64,000 nucleotides of DNA, from positions 1-64,000 of the forward strand of contig JABUQX010002503.1 of assembly GCA_015478945.1 (NCBI GenBank), in the 5' to 3' direction. Origin of the DNA: Trachelipus rathkii (lineage: Eukaryota > Arthropoda > Malacostraca > Isopoda > Trachelipodidae). The translations under genes and the position numbers were made by a program. A model generated the notes under the pieces. That model saw only the letters and a program-made list of their open reading frames with translations. It was not told where the DNA came from and did no database searches. Of this stretch, positions 33,575 to 45,284 are shown piece after piece. Positions within the stretch are counted from its first letter, which is position 1. Each line of letters starts with the position of its first letter.

Positions 33575-34624
33575 CTACGATTCATCGGGAATCGACGACC
33601 TCAACGGGAGAGAGAAACATTTTATTTTGCGATCAATATTTTGCGCAAGGTCCACAATTTCCGCAGCGTCTCGTTTACGAGCCTCACGGCAAATCCGATT
33701 TCCCGCTCTCATTTCCATAGTCGAATTTTTAGTTTCCTTTAATCTGTCGCCCAACTCCGTTTCCACTACACGACGGCGTCGAAGGATTTCTTCGTTAAAG
33801 AAATTCAGCAAATAATTTTGCCGTTCTTCGATACCGTCTAAGATTAATTTAATACGTTCGAGCGAGGCTCGGGGATCTTCATCATCGGCGGCGGCCGAAA
33901 GATCCTCTTCGTTTCCCGATGGTGTCAACGTCGTTTTCGTTTTTTGACCGGCAGTTATAGTTACATCCCACTTTTCCTCTTCAGCGTTGTTGGCAGTTTC
34001 AGCAGTTTCGGCAGTTTTGGCCTTGAACCGTTTTCCTTTGCGTCTTTTGCTCAATTTGGATCTCTCGGCGGCGACTTCGTCGAGCGCTTCGTGTTTCTTT
34101 ATTATATCTCGTCTTTCCAGCTCGCACCTTTCGAAGGCGTCCCGAATTTCCCCGAGATCCGATAAAACGACGAAACCGTCATTCTCGAGCTGCGATTTAT
34201 TTTTACTTCTCTCCGTTGACAAATTTCGAAAAAAAGCTTCTTTTAAAACGGTTTTCCTTTTCTCTGTTTTGGGGCTATTGACGTATTTTTCGCAGTGATC
34301 CCAGTAGTTCTCCCGGAAAGATTCGATTTTGTCCCGGTTGATCTTCATAAAAACGTCTACCGCCAGGCGTAAATTCTCGGCGTCGTCTTTAATTCCGGGC
34401 GGCAATTTCTCATCGTATTCGGCTAGTACTATACAGAGGGGGAGATCCTTTTCGGTACCTAAATCGGGTACGCGGCTTCTCTTCGAGCCGAAAAATTCCG
34501 ATTTTAACGACTTGTACAGGCTCCCCTGAATTTTAATCTCGTTTCTCTGAAATCCTTTGCAAACTCGGATCCACCTCCACAGGTTTCTATAGTGGGAACC
34601 CCCCAATTTTTCAGGCTCCGTCAT
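33575..34624 (-). CDS. Basic helical protein of unknown function
   Basis: 349 aa from the first ATG (34624); an in-frame TTG 13 codons upstream is less likely. The N-terminal 100 residues look folded (Trp-rich NLWRWIRVCKGF). A basic KRRKGKRFKAK stretch near 205-215 is followed by an Ala/Glu/Thr-rich linker, and the last 100 residues are a charged helix that could form a coiled coil. No membrane segment. Not recognised. Confidence 0.7.
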   Translation of the reverse strand: MTEPEKLGGSHYRNLWRWIRVCKGFQRNEIKIQGSLYKSLKSEFFGSKRSRVPDLGTEKDLPLCIVLAEYDEKLPPGIKDDAENLRLAVDVFMKINRDKIESFRENYWDHCEKYVNSPKTEKRKTVLKEAFFRNLSTERSKNKSQLENDGFVVLSDLGEIRDAFERCELERRDIIKKHEALDEVAAERSKLSKRRKGKRFKAKTAETAETANNAEEEKWDVTITAGQKTKTTLTPSGNEEDLSAAADDEDPRASLERIKLILDGIEERQNYLLNFFNEEILRRRRVVETELGDRLKETKNSTMEMRAGNRICREARKRDAAEIVDLAQNIDRKIKCFSLPLRSSIPDES

Positions 34625-34815
34625 TTTTGGATCGGTTTCAATTTTTTTTCCTCTAGCGAACAAGGATGGATGAAGTGATAAGTATTAATAAAATATTCGC
34701 ATTTTTAAAATAAAAAAAATATTTATTTATTTATTAGAAATTAATAAATTTTTAAGCGCCTGTAAATAATAATTTTCTATTATTATTATTATTATTATAA
34801 TATATTCTTAAGAGA

Positions 34816-35403
34816 ATGTTTACAAAAAAAATAAAATACGCGTTTTTTTTCGTCTTTTTCGTAAATAGTTTCTCGCTTCTATCGTCGAAAAACTTACTCC
34901 CGGACCCCGCGACATCCGATAAAACGGAGCGGCTCTATTCCGAATCGAATTTGTCATCCGATGGCACCGAAAATGTCGACGAAGAAAATCCAGTCTACGA
35001 CGAAGACGACGACGACGACGCCTACTACGATGACGGGTTCGGCGTTAATAACTCTATAACCATTATCGGCGAGAAAACAAAAGAAAATGATGCTGAATAC
35101 ACCCCTTCGTCTATCGAAATAATAGATCAAAAAGATTTGGAGGAAGGTTTGAAACGTATCGTTGGTGATATAATGGGAAGGGATATTTTGGGATCGACGG
35201 CAAAAAGCGCGTTGAAATTCGTATTCGTCATAGTCGTTTTGTCGATCATATTATACTTTGGCGTGAAGAAGCGATCGCTCATTCCAATACTATACTTTTC
35301 GATGAAGGAATATATTGTCAAAAAAAATAAAGTCGCGAACGTCGAGGAAGAAGGTTGCCCGATTAATAAAGTCGAGGAGGGAATCAGTTCGAAAGAATTA
35401 TAA
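34816..35403 (+). CDS. Small type I membrane protein with acidic ectodomain
   Basis: 195 aa from ATG. Signal peptide at 1-24, then an acidic, Asp-rich ectodomain of about 105 residues without conserved cysteines, one membrane segment at about 131-150 and a short basic tail. It is divergently arranged with the gene ending at 34624. It differs from the cysteine-signature family at 4351-9948. A viral envelope or host-surface protein would fit; function unknown. Confidence 0.75.
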   Translation: MFTKKIKYAFFFVFFVNSFSLLSSKNLLPDPATSDKTERLYSESNLSSDGTENVDEENPVYDEDDDDDAYYDDGFGVNNSITIIGEKTKENDAEYTPSSIEIIDQKDLEEGLKRIVGDIMGRDILGSTAKSALKFVFVIVVLSIILYFGVKKRSLIPILYFSMKEYIVKKNKVANVEEEGCPINKVEEGISSKEL

Positions 35404-35713
35404 AAAGGGGCGAAAGTCTCATTCTGGTTAAGAGATATTTTTATCTCCAAAAATATGTATAAATAAGTTCCTTTTTTTTATAAATAAATAAATTTATTAA
35501 TCGATAAGACGAAAAAATTATTAAATATTTACCTATATACGTATTTTATTCATTAAAATAATTTTATTAGTATATTGAACTGATTGATGATGATAAATTT
35601 AAGATGAGGGAGGAATCTCCTTTCTTAATCCACGCAGTCGTAGCCCTAGCTTCTCAAACTAAAGTTATATTATAATAGTATTTAAAGATCAAACCGGTCC
35701 ACAAATCTTTAAG
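35404..35713. other. Intergenic region
   Basis: AT-rich, with AATAAATAAATT near 35483 and a TATTTAAAG word near 35680 that may be the TATA box of the next gene. Nothing else seen. Confidence 0.4.
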
Positions 35714-37699
35714 ATGAAAAGATCACTATCTTCGTCATCGACTTTATATATGTCGGATAGCGGTTCCTCAGACTCTTCTGAGCACCCTTTATCACCGTCA
35801 GAACTCTCTTCTTCTTCTTCTTCTTCTTCTTCTTCACATTCGTATTCTAACGTATTCCGTTATGAATATGGCGACGACGACGATTGGGACCCAGAAGTGG
35901 ATTATTCTAGCGTGCCGGCGAAACTTTCGATACATCTACGGGAATACGGTGAAGATATAGAAGCTGGAGGGGGAAAGAAAAATATCGAAAAAGACTTGGA
36001 AATCTTCGTCAAAGAATCGGAAAAAATGGAATTTTTGAACATAAAAAATAAAAATACGGTTTTAAATTTTGGGAAGAAAAGAAAACGCGACAATGGGCAC
36101 GCCGTCGCCGTCGCCGCCTCCGCCGACGCCTCTTCCCTCCCCAGAAAAGGAAAAATGGAAGATCCTAAAAAGTTTATCGATCTAACCGATTGTTGGGTGC
36201 TGAACGAGAACGACGAAATTATCCTAAATTTGAAAAACAAGAACGCGTCGATCGCCGAAATCTACAAACCCGAGAGGTGTTTAGACGATATAAAAATTAA
36301 AGACGTTCGTTACGTAGACTCCTGCTCCAGCTCTTCGTCGCCTCCTCCTCGTCCGGACGCCCCCGTCGCGGATGAAGATAATCATTTTTCGTACGGCGTA
36401 AATTTCGACAAGTTGAACGAAGAAAGGACACGAAATGAGATATCCGAAATGCTCAAATCGGCCGACGACGATAATTGCCCCGTGAGGAAAATTATAAGAG
36501 ACAAATTTAGTCACGATCGCCCCCTCATCGCCGGCTACGAAGGGGAAATTATAAGGATTTTGAGCACGTTTCGCGCGATCGAACTTCGCCGGGGGAAGTA
36601 CATGCTCGTGAAACGAAGCAACAGCTTAAAGTTCACCGAGGCTCTTATAAAGAAATGCCTCGTCATAATCAAGGGATGTCGAAAAATCGACGACAAGCTG
36701 CGTCAAAAAAATTTAACGATAACCGCGCTCACGATTTTCCACCTCAAGATATGCAGGAACCAGAGCACGTTCAAACGAATCCGAATTCCCAACGCGCAAT
36801 TGGACTGGTGCATTCAGGCGGCAATTCTCAAATTAAACGAATTCGACGCATTTAACATCACGGACGCGAATTTCGATACGAAATTTTGTCACTTCGTCAT
36901 TAGTTTGGGCGATCGAGTGCTACTGTCGAAACTGAACAACGTCAACAACGCCAAGTTCTTGATCCATAAGTACGCGAGTGAAGTGGATTTCGATCCGCGA
37001 CAAACGCGCCGAGCGATCGAGCTATACAACGTCGTTAAGAAGAACAACATTTTGGATCAGAAGACTCCCAAAAATTTGGCCTTGGCGGTTTTGTGCTTCA
37101 TTGATCCTCGCATCAAGAACCAAGCCGAGAAACACTGCAATTTGACGACGATTAACAACATTTGCTCCCACATTCGGAACTACCTCGACTGCATCGGCTC
37201 TTATAGCCATTATTTCTTACACCACGACGGCCAGAAGGACGATCCGACGACGACGCACAGTTCGGTCGAAAAACAACCGCCGCCAAAGCCGTCGACCTCG
37301 CATCAGCAACATCAGCAGCAACATCAGCAGCAGCTTCAGCAGCAGTCCTGTCGCACTAAGCGCGACAAATATCTTTTGCTGAAATTAGGCCTGCAAAGAG
37401 CGGCGTTCGAAAACATTTACGACATTACTTGCTTCACGAACATCGACCGGCTCGTTCACGAGGTAAAAATAATTGAAACAAATCACTATTTGAGGAGCAA
37501 GGCTTTTAAAAACAACCCCAAACTTAGAGCTTTATTCGATCCCTTGGATTACAAATTCTTACCGAGTCGCCTTCTCCTTCCCAACTTTTCGACGGGGCCG
37601 AAACAGGATTCTCCGCCGCCGAGCGCTCGCCGCTGTCGCCTACGCCATCGTGGTCGCTGCAGCTATTCGAGCTCCGAAGATATTACGTACGAAATTTGA
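35714..37699 (+). CDS. Possible TFIIB-like (double cyclin-fold) protein
   Basis: 661 aa from ATG. A serine-rich and acidic N-terminal region of about 240 residues is followed by a helical core (about 273-490). The second half of that core, AIELYNVVKKNNILDQKTPK followed by NLALAVLCFID and TTINNICSHIRNYL, has the layout of a TFIIB cyclin repeat: helix, a proline-preceded AAA-like helix, then a helix-turn-helix-like end. The first half (about 275-370) could be the other repeat. No zinc ribbon is visible at the N-terminus. A glutamine/histidine tract (about 528-546) and a 110-residue tail follow. The fold is a pattern-based guess; if right, the protein would act in transcription initiation. Confidence 0.7.
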   Translation: MKRSLSSSSTLYMSDSGSSDSSEHPLSPSELSSSSSSSSSSHSYSNVFRYEYGDDDDWDPEVDYSSVPAKLSIHLREYGEDIEAGGGKKNIEKDLEIFVKESEKMEFLNIKNKNTVLNFGKKRKRDNGHAVAVAASADASSLPRKGKMEDPKKFIDLTDCWVLNENDEIILNLKNKNASIAEIYKPERCLDDIKIKDVRYVDSCSSSSSPPPRPDAPVADEDNHFSYGVNFDKLNEERTRNEISEMLKSADDDNCPVRKIIRDKFSHDRPLIAGYEGEIIRILSTFRAIELRRGKYMLVKRSNSLKFTEALIKKCLVIIKGCRKIDDKLRQKNLTITALTIFHLKICRNQSTFKRIRIPNAQLDWCIQAAILKLNEFDAFNITDANFDTKFCHFVISLGDRVLLSKLNNVNNAKFLIHKYASEVDFDPRQTRRAIELYNVVKKNNILDQKTPKNLALAVLCFIDPRIKNQAEKHCNLTTINNICSHIRNYLDCIGSYSHYFLHHDGQKDDPTTTHSSVEKQPPPKPSTSHQQHQQQHQQQLQQQSCRTKRDKYLLLKLGLQRAAFENIYDITCFTNIDRLVHEVKIIETNHYLRSKAFKNNPKLRALFDPLDYKFLPSRLLLPNFSTGPKQDSPPPSARRCRLRHRGRCSYSSSEDITYEI

Positions 37700-37848
37700 A
37701 CGATTTAATTCTTTTTTCTACTTTTAATTCTTTTTAACTAATTAAATTTTTCTTGAGAATATTCCTTATAATAGGAATACGATGATCGTGTTCACTAAAA
37801 TATTCGCAATCGTCACTTTTGTTTCATTTTTTATTCCGTTTTCATCAT

Positions 37849-38310
37849 TTAACTTAATCTCGCTAAAGACTCTTTATCGTTGACAATCGTCGATAGCAGA
37901 CCTTTGGGCCCCTGAATCACGAGTAAAGGGTGATCGACACCGTCATCGCGGAGCGTGGTTGCCGCTATCACAGAACTCGTCGTCGCGGGTGTGTTGGAAC
38001 GCCTCGACCCGAAATAAGATTGCCAGTTTACGTTCGAATTGCGAAGCGCCCTGTGAATTTCTTCGTTGTTCATTTCGATTTTTTTCACGCTATCTTGAAT
38101 CTTGATAGCGCACCTTTCGATATCCGCGCTATGTCGCGTTATTTCCAGCAGAATTTTTTCCATTTGCCGCAATACGCTTGTTTTTCTACCGCGCGCGAAA
38201 TCTCGGTCGTCGAATGAAACAGATCGCTCAAATTTTAATAAATCGGTGTTGAAATTTGTGTCGTTGGTGAATACGTTTCGGAAATCGAAGATAATATTTA
38301 TATTTTTCAT
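37849..38310 (-). CDS. Small helical protein of unknown function
   Basis: 153 aa from ATG, convergent with the gene at 35714. A helix at about 45-90 (RQMEKILLEITRHSADIER and on) could form a coiled coil. No signal peptide or membrane segment. Not recognised. Confidence 0.6.
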   Translation of the reverse strand: MKNINIIFDFRNVFTNDTNFNTDLLKFERSVSFDDRDFARGRKTSVLRQMEKILLEITRHSADIERCAIKIQDSVKKIEMNNEEIHRALRNSNVNWQSYFGSRRSNTPATTSSVIAATTLRDDGVDHPLLVIQGPKGLLSTIVNDKESLARLS

Positions 38311-38444
38311 CCCTCCCGTCCCGTATATATTAATAATAAATATTCTTCCTTAAATTTTTTTAATTATTTTCTTCTATTTATTATCGAATATTTTCGTTCT
38401 TATATATACGTATATATTTTTATATAACATAATATAATATTTGC

Positions 38445-40820
38445 ATGGCGTGTTCGCTAAATCCGAATCCACTCGCCGGGGACGAAACTCTTAAACTCCT
38501 AGATGATGTTGAATCACTGATATTTTCGGGCGAGGAAAGCGATCCTGAAAAAAACTCTAAAAGGAACAACGTCCACCATCGTAGCGGACGTGGCGCCGTA
38601 TCCGCAAGATCGAAGTTTAAGGAAGAGGCTAATCGTTCGAACGAAAAAAGGTTTAAAAATAACCTAGAAGGAGTTAAGAACAAAAGCGGTAGTCGTAAGT
38701 CCAGGGTGACGGAAAATGCGAACATCACCGGTAGTGATAGTGATAGGGGCGGTACATTCTTCGAGAAAAACGTGTCCTATAAAGGAATTCCTTTCGGCGA
38801 AGGAACGAAGAAGAGTTCGGATTATCTCCCTCCGCCATCGAACACTAACGTTAGTTCGAATTCAAATCATCCCCGTCCTGAAAAAAATCAGGCCGCCGCT
38901 AGTGGTGAAAAATCGAAAGGTGAGACTACGGCGACGACGATGGAGCATCGTTCTCCTCCTAATACCGGGGGTGAAAAATTGGAGAGAGGCGGTGAGAAGT
39001 GGTATCGCGAGATATTGAGAAATCTTCTCTCGTATCCGAAATCTTTCCCCGTTGTTTCTCTGCCTAAACCCTCCACCCCCCACCCTTTGGATCGGCCCAG
39101 AACCGAAGAAGAGCGATCGGTAAACGACGAGACACGAGCCGAAAACGAGGAATTCGGCTACTGCGACGACGAAGAAAACTTCATTATCGATTTCAAAACT
39201 CCCTCGAAGGTCGATGTGGAAAACGCCACCTCGAATTTTTTGCTCTCTTACGCGAGCACGTTCTCGCATCTTTTCGAGGAGAGCGTTTTGAAAAAATTGA
39301 AAGATTTCCGGGAAGAAGGGAAAGGTTTCCGAGAAATATTTTCATTTTTCTTCGACGAGTCGAGCAGAGTTATTAAAAATAAGAAGCATTTGTTCGATTA
39401 TTTGGCGCGAAAACTGCTCATGGCGTTCTCGAAAACGACGGAATTCATCAAATCTCGCTTGGTAAAGTTCGAGTCGTCGTGCAATTCGGTGTCGAACGAT
39501 ATGCTTTTTAGACTACATTATACTATTTTCATGACGTGCGAGAAAATAAGTGAAATGTACGCTAATTCGATACCGAATTCCGAAACCCGCATTGGCGGGA
39601 GTAATATAGAAAGTGCCGATAAAGATTCCCTTACGGCTTCCGTCAACTTTTTCGTAGAGTTAAAATACATCGAAACCCGGGCGATCAACTTATTTGAATA
39701 CGCGGCTGCGTATTTAAACCGCGGCGATAAAAGGGGGGCTCTTACGTACCTGTTTCCGGCGCTGAACCATTTCCATAACGAGTACGTGGTGCCCAAAACG
39801 ATCACCACGACCGCGGCATCGGCAACGACGTTAATAGCGAAGAACAACGACGTCATATATCGCGAAATCGTAAGCAATTGCGACTCGATCAGTTCTATAT
39901 TCGATCCAGTATTCGACGAGGTGATGGAGCTCGATATCGACTTTCGAGACTCGCTTCTCGCATTCCTAAAAGAGGAGAATCACGAAGAGCAAGAAACGTT
40001 CGACAAGCGCGATAAAAAGATTAAAGCGATAATAGCGAGAGAGAAAAGGGCTTATCTAGACGTCATAGAAAAGGATTTAGCGGTTAGTAAAAAACAAAAT
40101 GAGGAGTGCCGGGAACTGCTTTCGGCTCTAAACATGATTAAGATATGGGGTAATTTCGCGCTGGAATCCACGTCAAGGGGCGTAGAGGAGCGCGTCGACA
40201 TAATCAACCGCGGAGGGCTAAACATTCTCGTAGAAAGGTCCGCATCCGACCTCGTTTGGTTCCAAGGGTACGTCCGCGAACTGCGCAATTTTATTTTTGG
40301 CGGCGATAAAAAAGCATCGAACCCCCTCGGATTCGCTTACTCGGGCGAAGAGAACATCGATCGCGACTGCAACAACAACAACAACAACGACACTGCGAAC
40401 GGTACAACGGGTATTAAAGAAATTGAAAATGTTAATAACGATAATAAAAATGCTAATATTAATAATAATGTTTATGGCGATAATCCTAATAATAAAAATG
40501 GTATCGCTAATAAAGATAACATTAATAATAATAATAGGAAAAATAATAATAATAACAATAATAATAATAACTATAATAACGCCAATAACGAGCATGAAAA
40601 TATTTATAATGGACGCAATAACGGTGCGATTGCGTATCCGTATCGAGCGTACGCTAATGAAAACAGTAAATTCTACTACAATAATAGGAATTTTCAGAGG
40701 GGCAACAGACACGATGAAATGAACAACTATGTTTCACGGTACAAATATTATAATAGGTTCGGCACGTACTTAGGAGGAGGGGGGGGAAGGGGATATTTTC
40801 GCAGATACAGAAATACATAA
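38445..40820 (+). CDS. Large protein with polyasparagine and Gly/Arg-rich tail
   Basis: 791 aa from ATG. The first 260 residues are charged and low in structure. About 260-630 is a long helical domain with conserved-looking Phe/Leu positions. The tail is asparagine-rich (AAT/AAC runs, nt 40370-40570), then Tyr/Asn-rich, ending in GGGGGRGYFRRYR, which resembles RGG-type RNA-binding or condensate-forming tails. It faces the gene ending at 37849 across a short AT-rich promoter. Not recognised. Confidence 0.75.
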   Translation: MACSLNPNPLAGDETLKLLDDVESLIFSGEESDPEKNSKRNNVHHRSGRGAVSARSKFKEEANRSNEKRFKNNLEGVKNKSGSRKSRVTENANITGSDSDRGGTFFEKNVSYKGIPFGEGTKKSSDYLPPPSNTNVSSNSNHPRPEKNQAAASGEKSKGETTATTMEHRSPPNTGGEKLERGGEKWYREILRNLLSYPKSFPVVSLPKPSTPHPLDRPRTEEERSVNDETRAENEEFGYCDDEENFIIDFKTPSKVDVENATSNFLLSYASTFSHLFEESVLKKLKDFREEGKGFREIFSFFFDESSRVIKNKKHLFDYLARKLLMAFSKTTEFIKSRLVKFESSCNSVSNDMLFRLHYTIFMTCEKISEMYANSIPNSETRIGGSNIESADKDSLTASVNFFVELKYIETRAINLFEYAAAYLNRGDKRGALTYLFPALNHFHNEYVVPKTITTTAASATTLIAKNNDVIYREIVSNCDSISSIFDPVFDEVMELDIDFRDSLLAFLKEENHEEQETFDKRDKKIKAIIAREKRAYLDVIEKDLAVSKKQNEECRELLSALNMIKIWGNFALESTSRGVEERVDIINRGGLNILVERSASDLVWFQGYVRELRNFIFGGDKKASNPLGFAYSGEENIDRDCNNNNNNDTANGTTGIKEIENVNNDNKNANINNNVYGDNPNNKNGIANKDNINNNNRKNNNNNNNNNNYNNANNEHENIYNGRNNGAIAYPYRAYANENSKFYYNNRNFQRGNRHDEMNNYVSRYKYYNRFGTYLGGGGGRGYFRRYRNT

Positions 40821-40834
40821 TGTTTTTATATAAA

Positions 40835-41238
40835 CGTGTGTGTGTGTGTGTGTGTGTATATATTGATAAATTCCGCACTAATAATAATAAAAACTTTTAA
40901 TTAATAAAGTGTTCGAAAAACCACTACATTTTTTTTATTTTTTTTTTAAATTACAAACCTTTTTTAGATTTTCAGATTTTTGCACTCAAATAAAATAACT
41001 AATGAATTTCTGCTTTTACGACCATATTTTTGAAACAAATTATATCAATACATTTTAATTCTTTTTTCAATTAATTTATATATCTTAGGTACCCCTTAAA
41101 AATAATTTTTCATAGAAAAAGGATTTTTAGGGGTAGCTAAAGTAAAAAAATATATGTAAAAAATAATTTAATATTTGACATTTCTTTGAGAACTAGTATA
41201 AGTCGAAATTCAAAGTGCTAAAATCTAAAAATCCTCAA

Positions 41239-41293
<55 letters not shown>

Positions 41294-41439
41294 ATATATA
41301 TTATATATTTATCTTTTTAGCTATAAACTATCGCTTCAACCAGATATATGACGTTGGATCGGAAACTGATATAAGGCGAAAGTCTAATTGCAAAAATCTT
41401 AAAATCTTAAAGAAATTAATTCTCTAAAATTTATCAAAT

Positions 41440-41476
<37 letters not shown>

Positions 41477-42530
41477 CTTATATTAGTTCTCTTCGAGGCG
41501 TCACTATATGACGCCATATTCGGTTTAAAGACAGTTTAAGCTTAAGAAAATGGTATTTGAAAGCGTTCACCGCTTTTGCGATTCCCGTATGGCGTCACTA
41601 TATTATAGTGACGTTTCGAAGGAAACCGAAAACGACCTAACGTGCACGCGCGACACCCTTTAGGTATGTCGGGTTGAAACGATAGTTTATACCCAAAAAG
41701 GTGTCGCGCGAGCACGTTAGGACGTTTTTCGGTTCCCTTTGAAACGCCACTATAATATAGTGACGCCATACGGGAATCGCAAAAGCGGCTGAACGCTTTC
41801 AAATACCATTTTCTTAAGCTTACACTGTCTTTAATTCGAATATGACGTTATATAGTGACGCCTCGAAGGAAACTAATATAAGTGGAAAGTTTAAGTGAAA
41901 ATTCTGAAAAATAATTTCGACTTGAAAATTTTTTGACAATTATTTTCTTTGAGATTTTAAGATTTTTGCACTTAGTCTTTCGCCTTATATCAGTTACCCC
42001 CACCAACGTCACTATATCGGGTTGAAACGATAGTTTATACCTAAATGGTGTCGCGCGAGCACGTTAGGTCGTTTTTCGGTTCTATTCGAAACATCACTAT
42101 AATATAGTAACACCATACGGGAATCGCAAAAGCGGCTGAACGTTTTCAAATACCATTTTCTTAAGCTTAAACTGTCTTTAAACCGAGTATGACGTCATAT
42201 AGTGACGCCTCGGCGGAAACTAGTATAAGTCGAAGGTCTAAGCACAAATTCCGAAAAATAATTTCGACTTAAAATTTTTTTGTTAATTATTTTCTTTGAG
42301 ATTTTAAGATTTTTGCACTTAAACCTTCGCCTTTATATCAGTTTCCCATCCAACGTCACTTAATCGGGTTGAAACGATAGTTTATACCTAAAAGTGACAT
42401 TGGATCGGAAACTGATAGAAGGCGAAGGTCTAAGTGCAAAAATCTAAAAATCTCAAAGAAAATTAACAAAAAAATTTTAAGTCGAAATTATTTTTCGGAA
42501 TTTAATTAATAAAATTGATTAAAAAAATAT
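40835..42530. repeat. Inverted-repeat element cluster with (TG)n and (AT)n tracts
   Basis: A (GT)n tract lies at 40836-40857, and alternating AT tracts at about 41239-41310 and 41443-41475. From about 41480 to 42500 come element copies in opposite orientations, marked by GTCACTATATGACG-type palindromes, AAGCGTTCACCGCTTTTGCG and CACTATAATATAGTGACG. The copies at 41500-41880 face each other, making a long imperfect palindrome. An ORF over this repeat is not a gene. Confidence 0.85.
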
Positions 42531-42789
42531 AGTTATATTTGTTTTTTTAAAAAAACTATCATATATATATATATAAATGCTCCGCGTCGTACACGATGAG
42601 GCACTGGTGTTTAAAGACCCGTCACAAAGACACAGTTGCTATTATATGTTACTGCTGTGAGAGTGAACTCGCTCTCCCGAGATTCTTGTATGCGATATCA
42701 ATAATATCACTACTCGAACATTACCATTATTAATTCACAATAAATAGCAAAGGAAAACCACCTTCGCGAGGAAAAGTCTTTTCTGTGAA
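42531..42789 (+). promoter_or_regulatory. Promoter and leader of the six-exon gene
   Basis: ATATATATATATAAATGC near 42561-42580 is a possible TATA region about 210 bp before the ATG. The leader lacks element sequence. Confidence 0.4.
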
Positions 42790-45199
42790 ATGCTTTCTTC
42801 AAAAGATTTTGAAGAAGCTGAAAAAACAGCATCGAGAGCAGCATTACCACCACCAGACAAAAAACAAGACAAAAGACATTCTGGATCTGGTAAGTAATAG
42901 CAGGATATTAATCTTTCGTTAAAGTTTCTATATTTTATTTAATTTTTAATTATTATTATTATTATTAATATTATTACTTTACTATCATTATTTTTTTAAT
43001 ACTTGACAAATTTACATTCTAACAGTTAAGGGTAGCCAGAAAAGAGAACGTTATAGAGGCAGCAGCGGCCAGGTATTCACTGACGAAACACCATCACCAG
43101 TTTTCCAGTGTTATTCCTCATTCAAGGTCCCTTCCCGAAAACAGTTGATGGAAGAAAGAAGTTTCAGCTACCTCGCTTATACCCCCGATGCATTAACGTC
43201 ATCTGCGAATAAAGCGAATGTAGGAAGATACCGTGAAAAAACTTTTCATTCTTCTGACTCTGGTGAGTAATAAGAATAAAATATTCATCTAACATCCTTC
43301 TAATACTTAATAAATTTATATTCAAACAGGTATGGGAATCCCATTACCACGACGATCACCAACTCCACCAAGAGATGTTGAAATTTTAAAGGATTTCCCT
43401 TTAGAATATTCAAACCTAGCGATATTGATGCAAAGTAAAAAATAAACTATTATCTTTATCTATGTATACTTTTACTATCTCTACCTATATACTCTTATTA
43501 TTATTGTTTTTATTTTAGGCGCTGCGCAAATTTCCAGAGAGGAAGGCCTTTTGGCGAATTCTGCCAATTTAACCGAAAAAATGAAGTCGTCCTTCATAGC
43601 AGCAGCTGCAGTTCGTAAAACTTATGAACAACGTAAGAAAATATATTTCATTTTTATTTTTTTAATCTTCTTTTTTTGTTCTTAGCTTCTAATATTATTT
43701 TTTTAATCTTATCTTATCTTCTAAATATTATTTTCCTTTCATCTTTTTTTCCAGGTGCTAAGCGCAGAAGATTGGAAGAAATAGATTATCCTATTTCCGA
43801 TCTCGAAGAGGAAATATTTGAGAGAACGAGGAATAATTCAAGCATCGAATTTAATGATCGTAAGTAATAAAACCTTAATGTAAGCTTTTGATCTATTTTA
43901 ATTTAATTTAACCAAATTGATATGCGTTTAATATTTTTAATTCTTTTTTTTACTTCCTTTACTTAATTTCCATGTACATTTGTAAAATATTTTATGTTCC
44001 GCTGTTTATTTCTTTTATTAGCTATCGATGATTCCTTCTCGGAGTATCAGCCGTCAATTGCCGAGCTGGCGGCGCACAAAGAAAATTCACCACGACCACC
44101 ACAACGACTACCACCACCATCAGCATCAGCATCAGCATCAGCATCAGCATCAGCATCAGCATCAGCATCAGCAGGCATTGATGAATCGTCATCATCGATA
44201 TCAGATCATGGAATTCTAACTAAATACACCGGCTTGGATTCTGCAGGTTCCCACGAATATCGGTGTGATAAAAACAAATTCCATGCCCTGATGAATAGAG
44301 ATAAACGTTGCCTTGCCAGGAATAAAGAAGATTCCTCAACCATCGCAAATCTGAAGAACATCCTCCCAACTCCTCTTGATAAACACTATCTTGGTGAAGA
44401 AAAGCTTGATCTTAAACTGGCCGAGGTAGAAGAAGAGACGGAGGGAGTACTAAGTCAACTTATAAGTGATTTCGAGAAAAAAGCAAATAAACTCCGAACG
44501 ATGATTAAGATTCAAAAAAATGATTATATCAATTACCATAAACAAATGGATTCAAAAAAGGTAGGCAAGTTCCACCCAGTACAATCGGAGATGGGATTGA
44601 GAAGAACCCTATCCTCATACACTGTTTACACGCGCTTGGGCGTTTTAGAAAATACAAGAAGATATATGGGAAAGGTCCACAAAATAGCAAAAAAACTCGA
44701 TAAAGATATGGAAATAATAGTTGAACTCCTAGGAAAACGAGAACAAGAAAGCGAAGAACAAGAAGAAGAAGAAGAAAAAGAAGAAGGCCTCCAACAAATT
44801 TCATTAGACGCAGAAGAAGAAGAAGAAGAAGAAGAAGAAGAAGAAGAACAGAAGCTTAAAAAGAATGTAAGCGAAAATGTCGAACAAAGAGAAATAGAAG
44901 AAGATGGATCAATTCATGTACAACCAGAAATTGACGAAGAAGCCTTTGACGAAAATGAAGATCGAACAGCAGATGAAAATAACTTATCTGTTAAGGATTA
45001 TCAAGAATTTTTTCATTTTGGTGTAGATAATACCGAGGTTTTGAGGAGATTATTTTTACGCCATAAAAAAGTTTTGAAGAGGAACAGAACAAAATTTGAT
45101 ATAACCACATTTCGTCAACAAATTCCTAAGGAAAACCCATTTAGATTAATGAATTCAGACGAATTAATAGCGTTACTAAAACAATTTAAATCAAATTGA
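42790..45199 (+). CDS. Six-exon gene, all introns in phase 1, function unknown
   Basis: Exons are 42790-42889, 43026-43262, 43330-43434, 43519-43632, 43755-43859 and 44022-45199. Each donor is GTAAGT, GTGAGT, GTAAAA or GTAAG, and each acceptor ends in AG after a T-rich tract. Every junction is phase 1 and the exons sum to one frame of 613 codons. The introns are 67-162 bp. The short exons encode basic, Ser/Pro-rich segments (LPRRSPTPP, AKRRRLEE). The last exon has a CATCAG-encoded Ser-Ala run, a helical region and a glutamate-rich stretch (GAA repeats). No signal peptide or known domain. The symmetrical small exons resemble modular fast-evolving effector genes, but that comparison is only by structure. 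Confidence 0.8.
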
Positions 45200-45284
45200 A
45201 TATCAAAGTCTTTGTGCATTTTATGTGATAATTCTTTTAAATTATAATAATATGAATATGAATGATTGAATTTTTTTTTCTTTA

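Noticed and set aside
40654..40878. ORFs antisense to the end of the gene at 38445
   Set aside because: They consist of the antisense of the asparagine-rich tail and a (TG)n tract.
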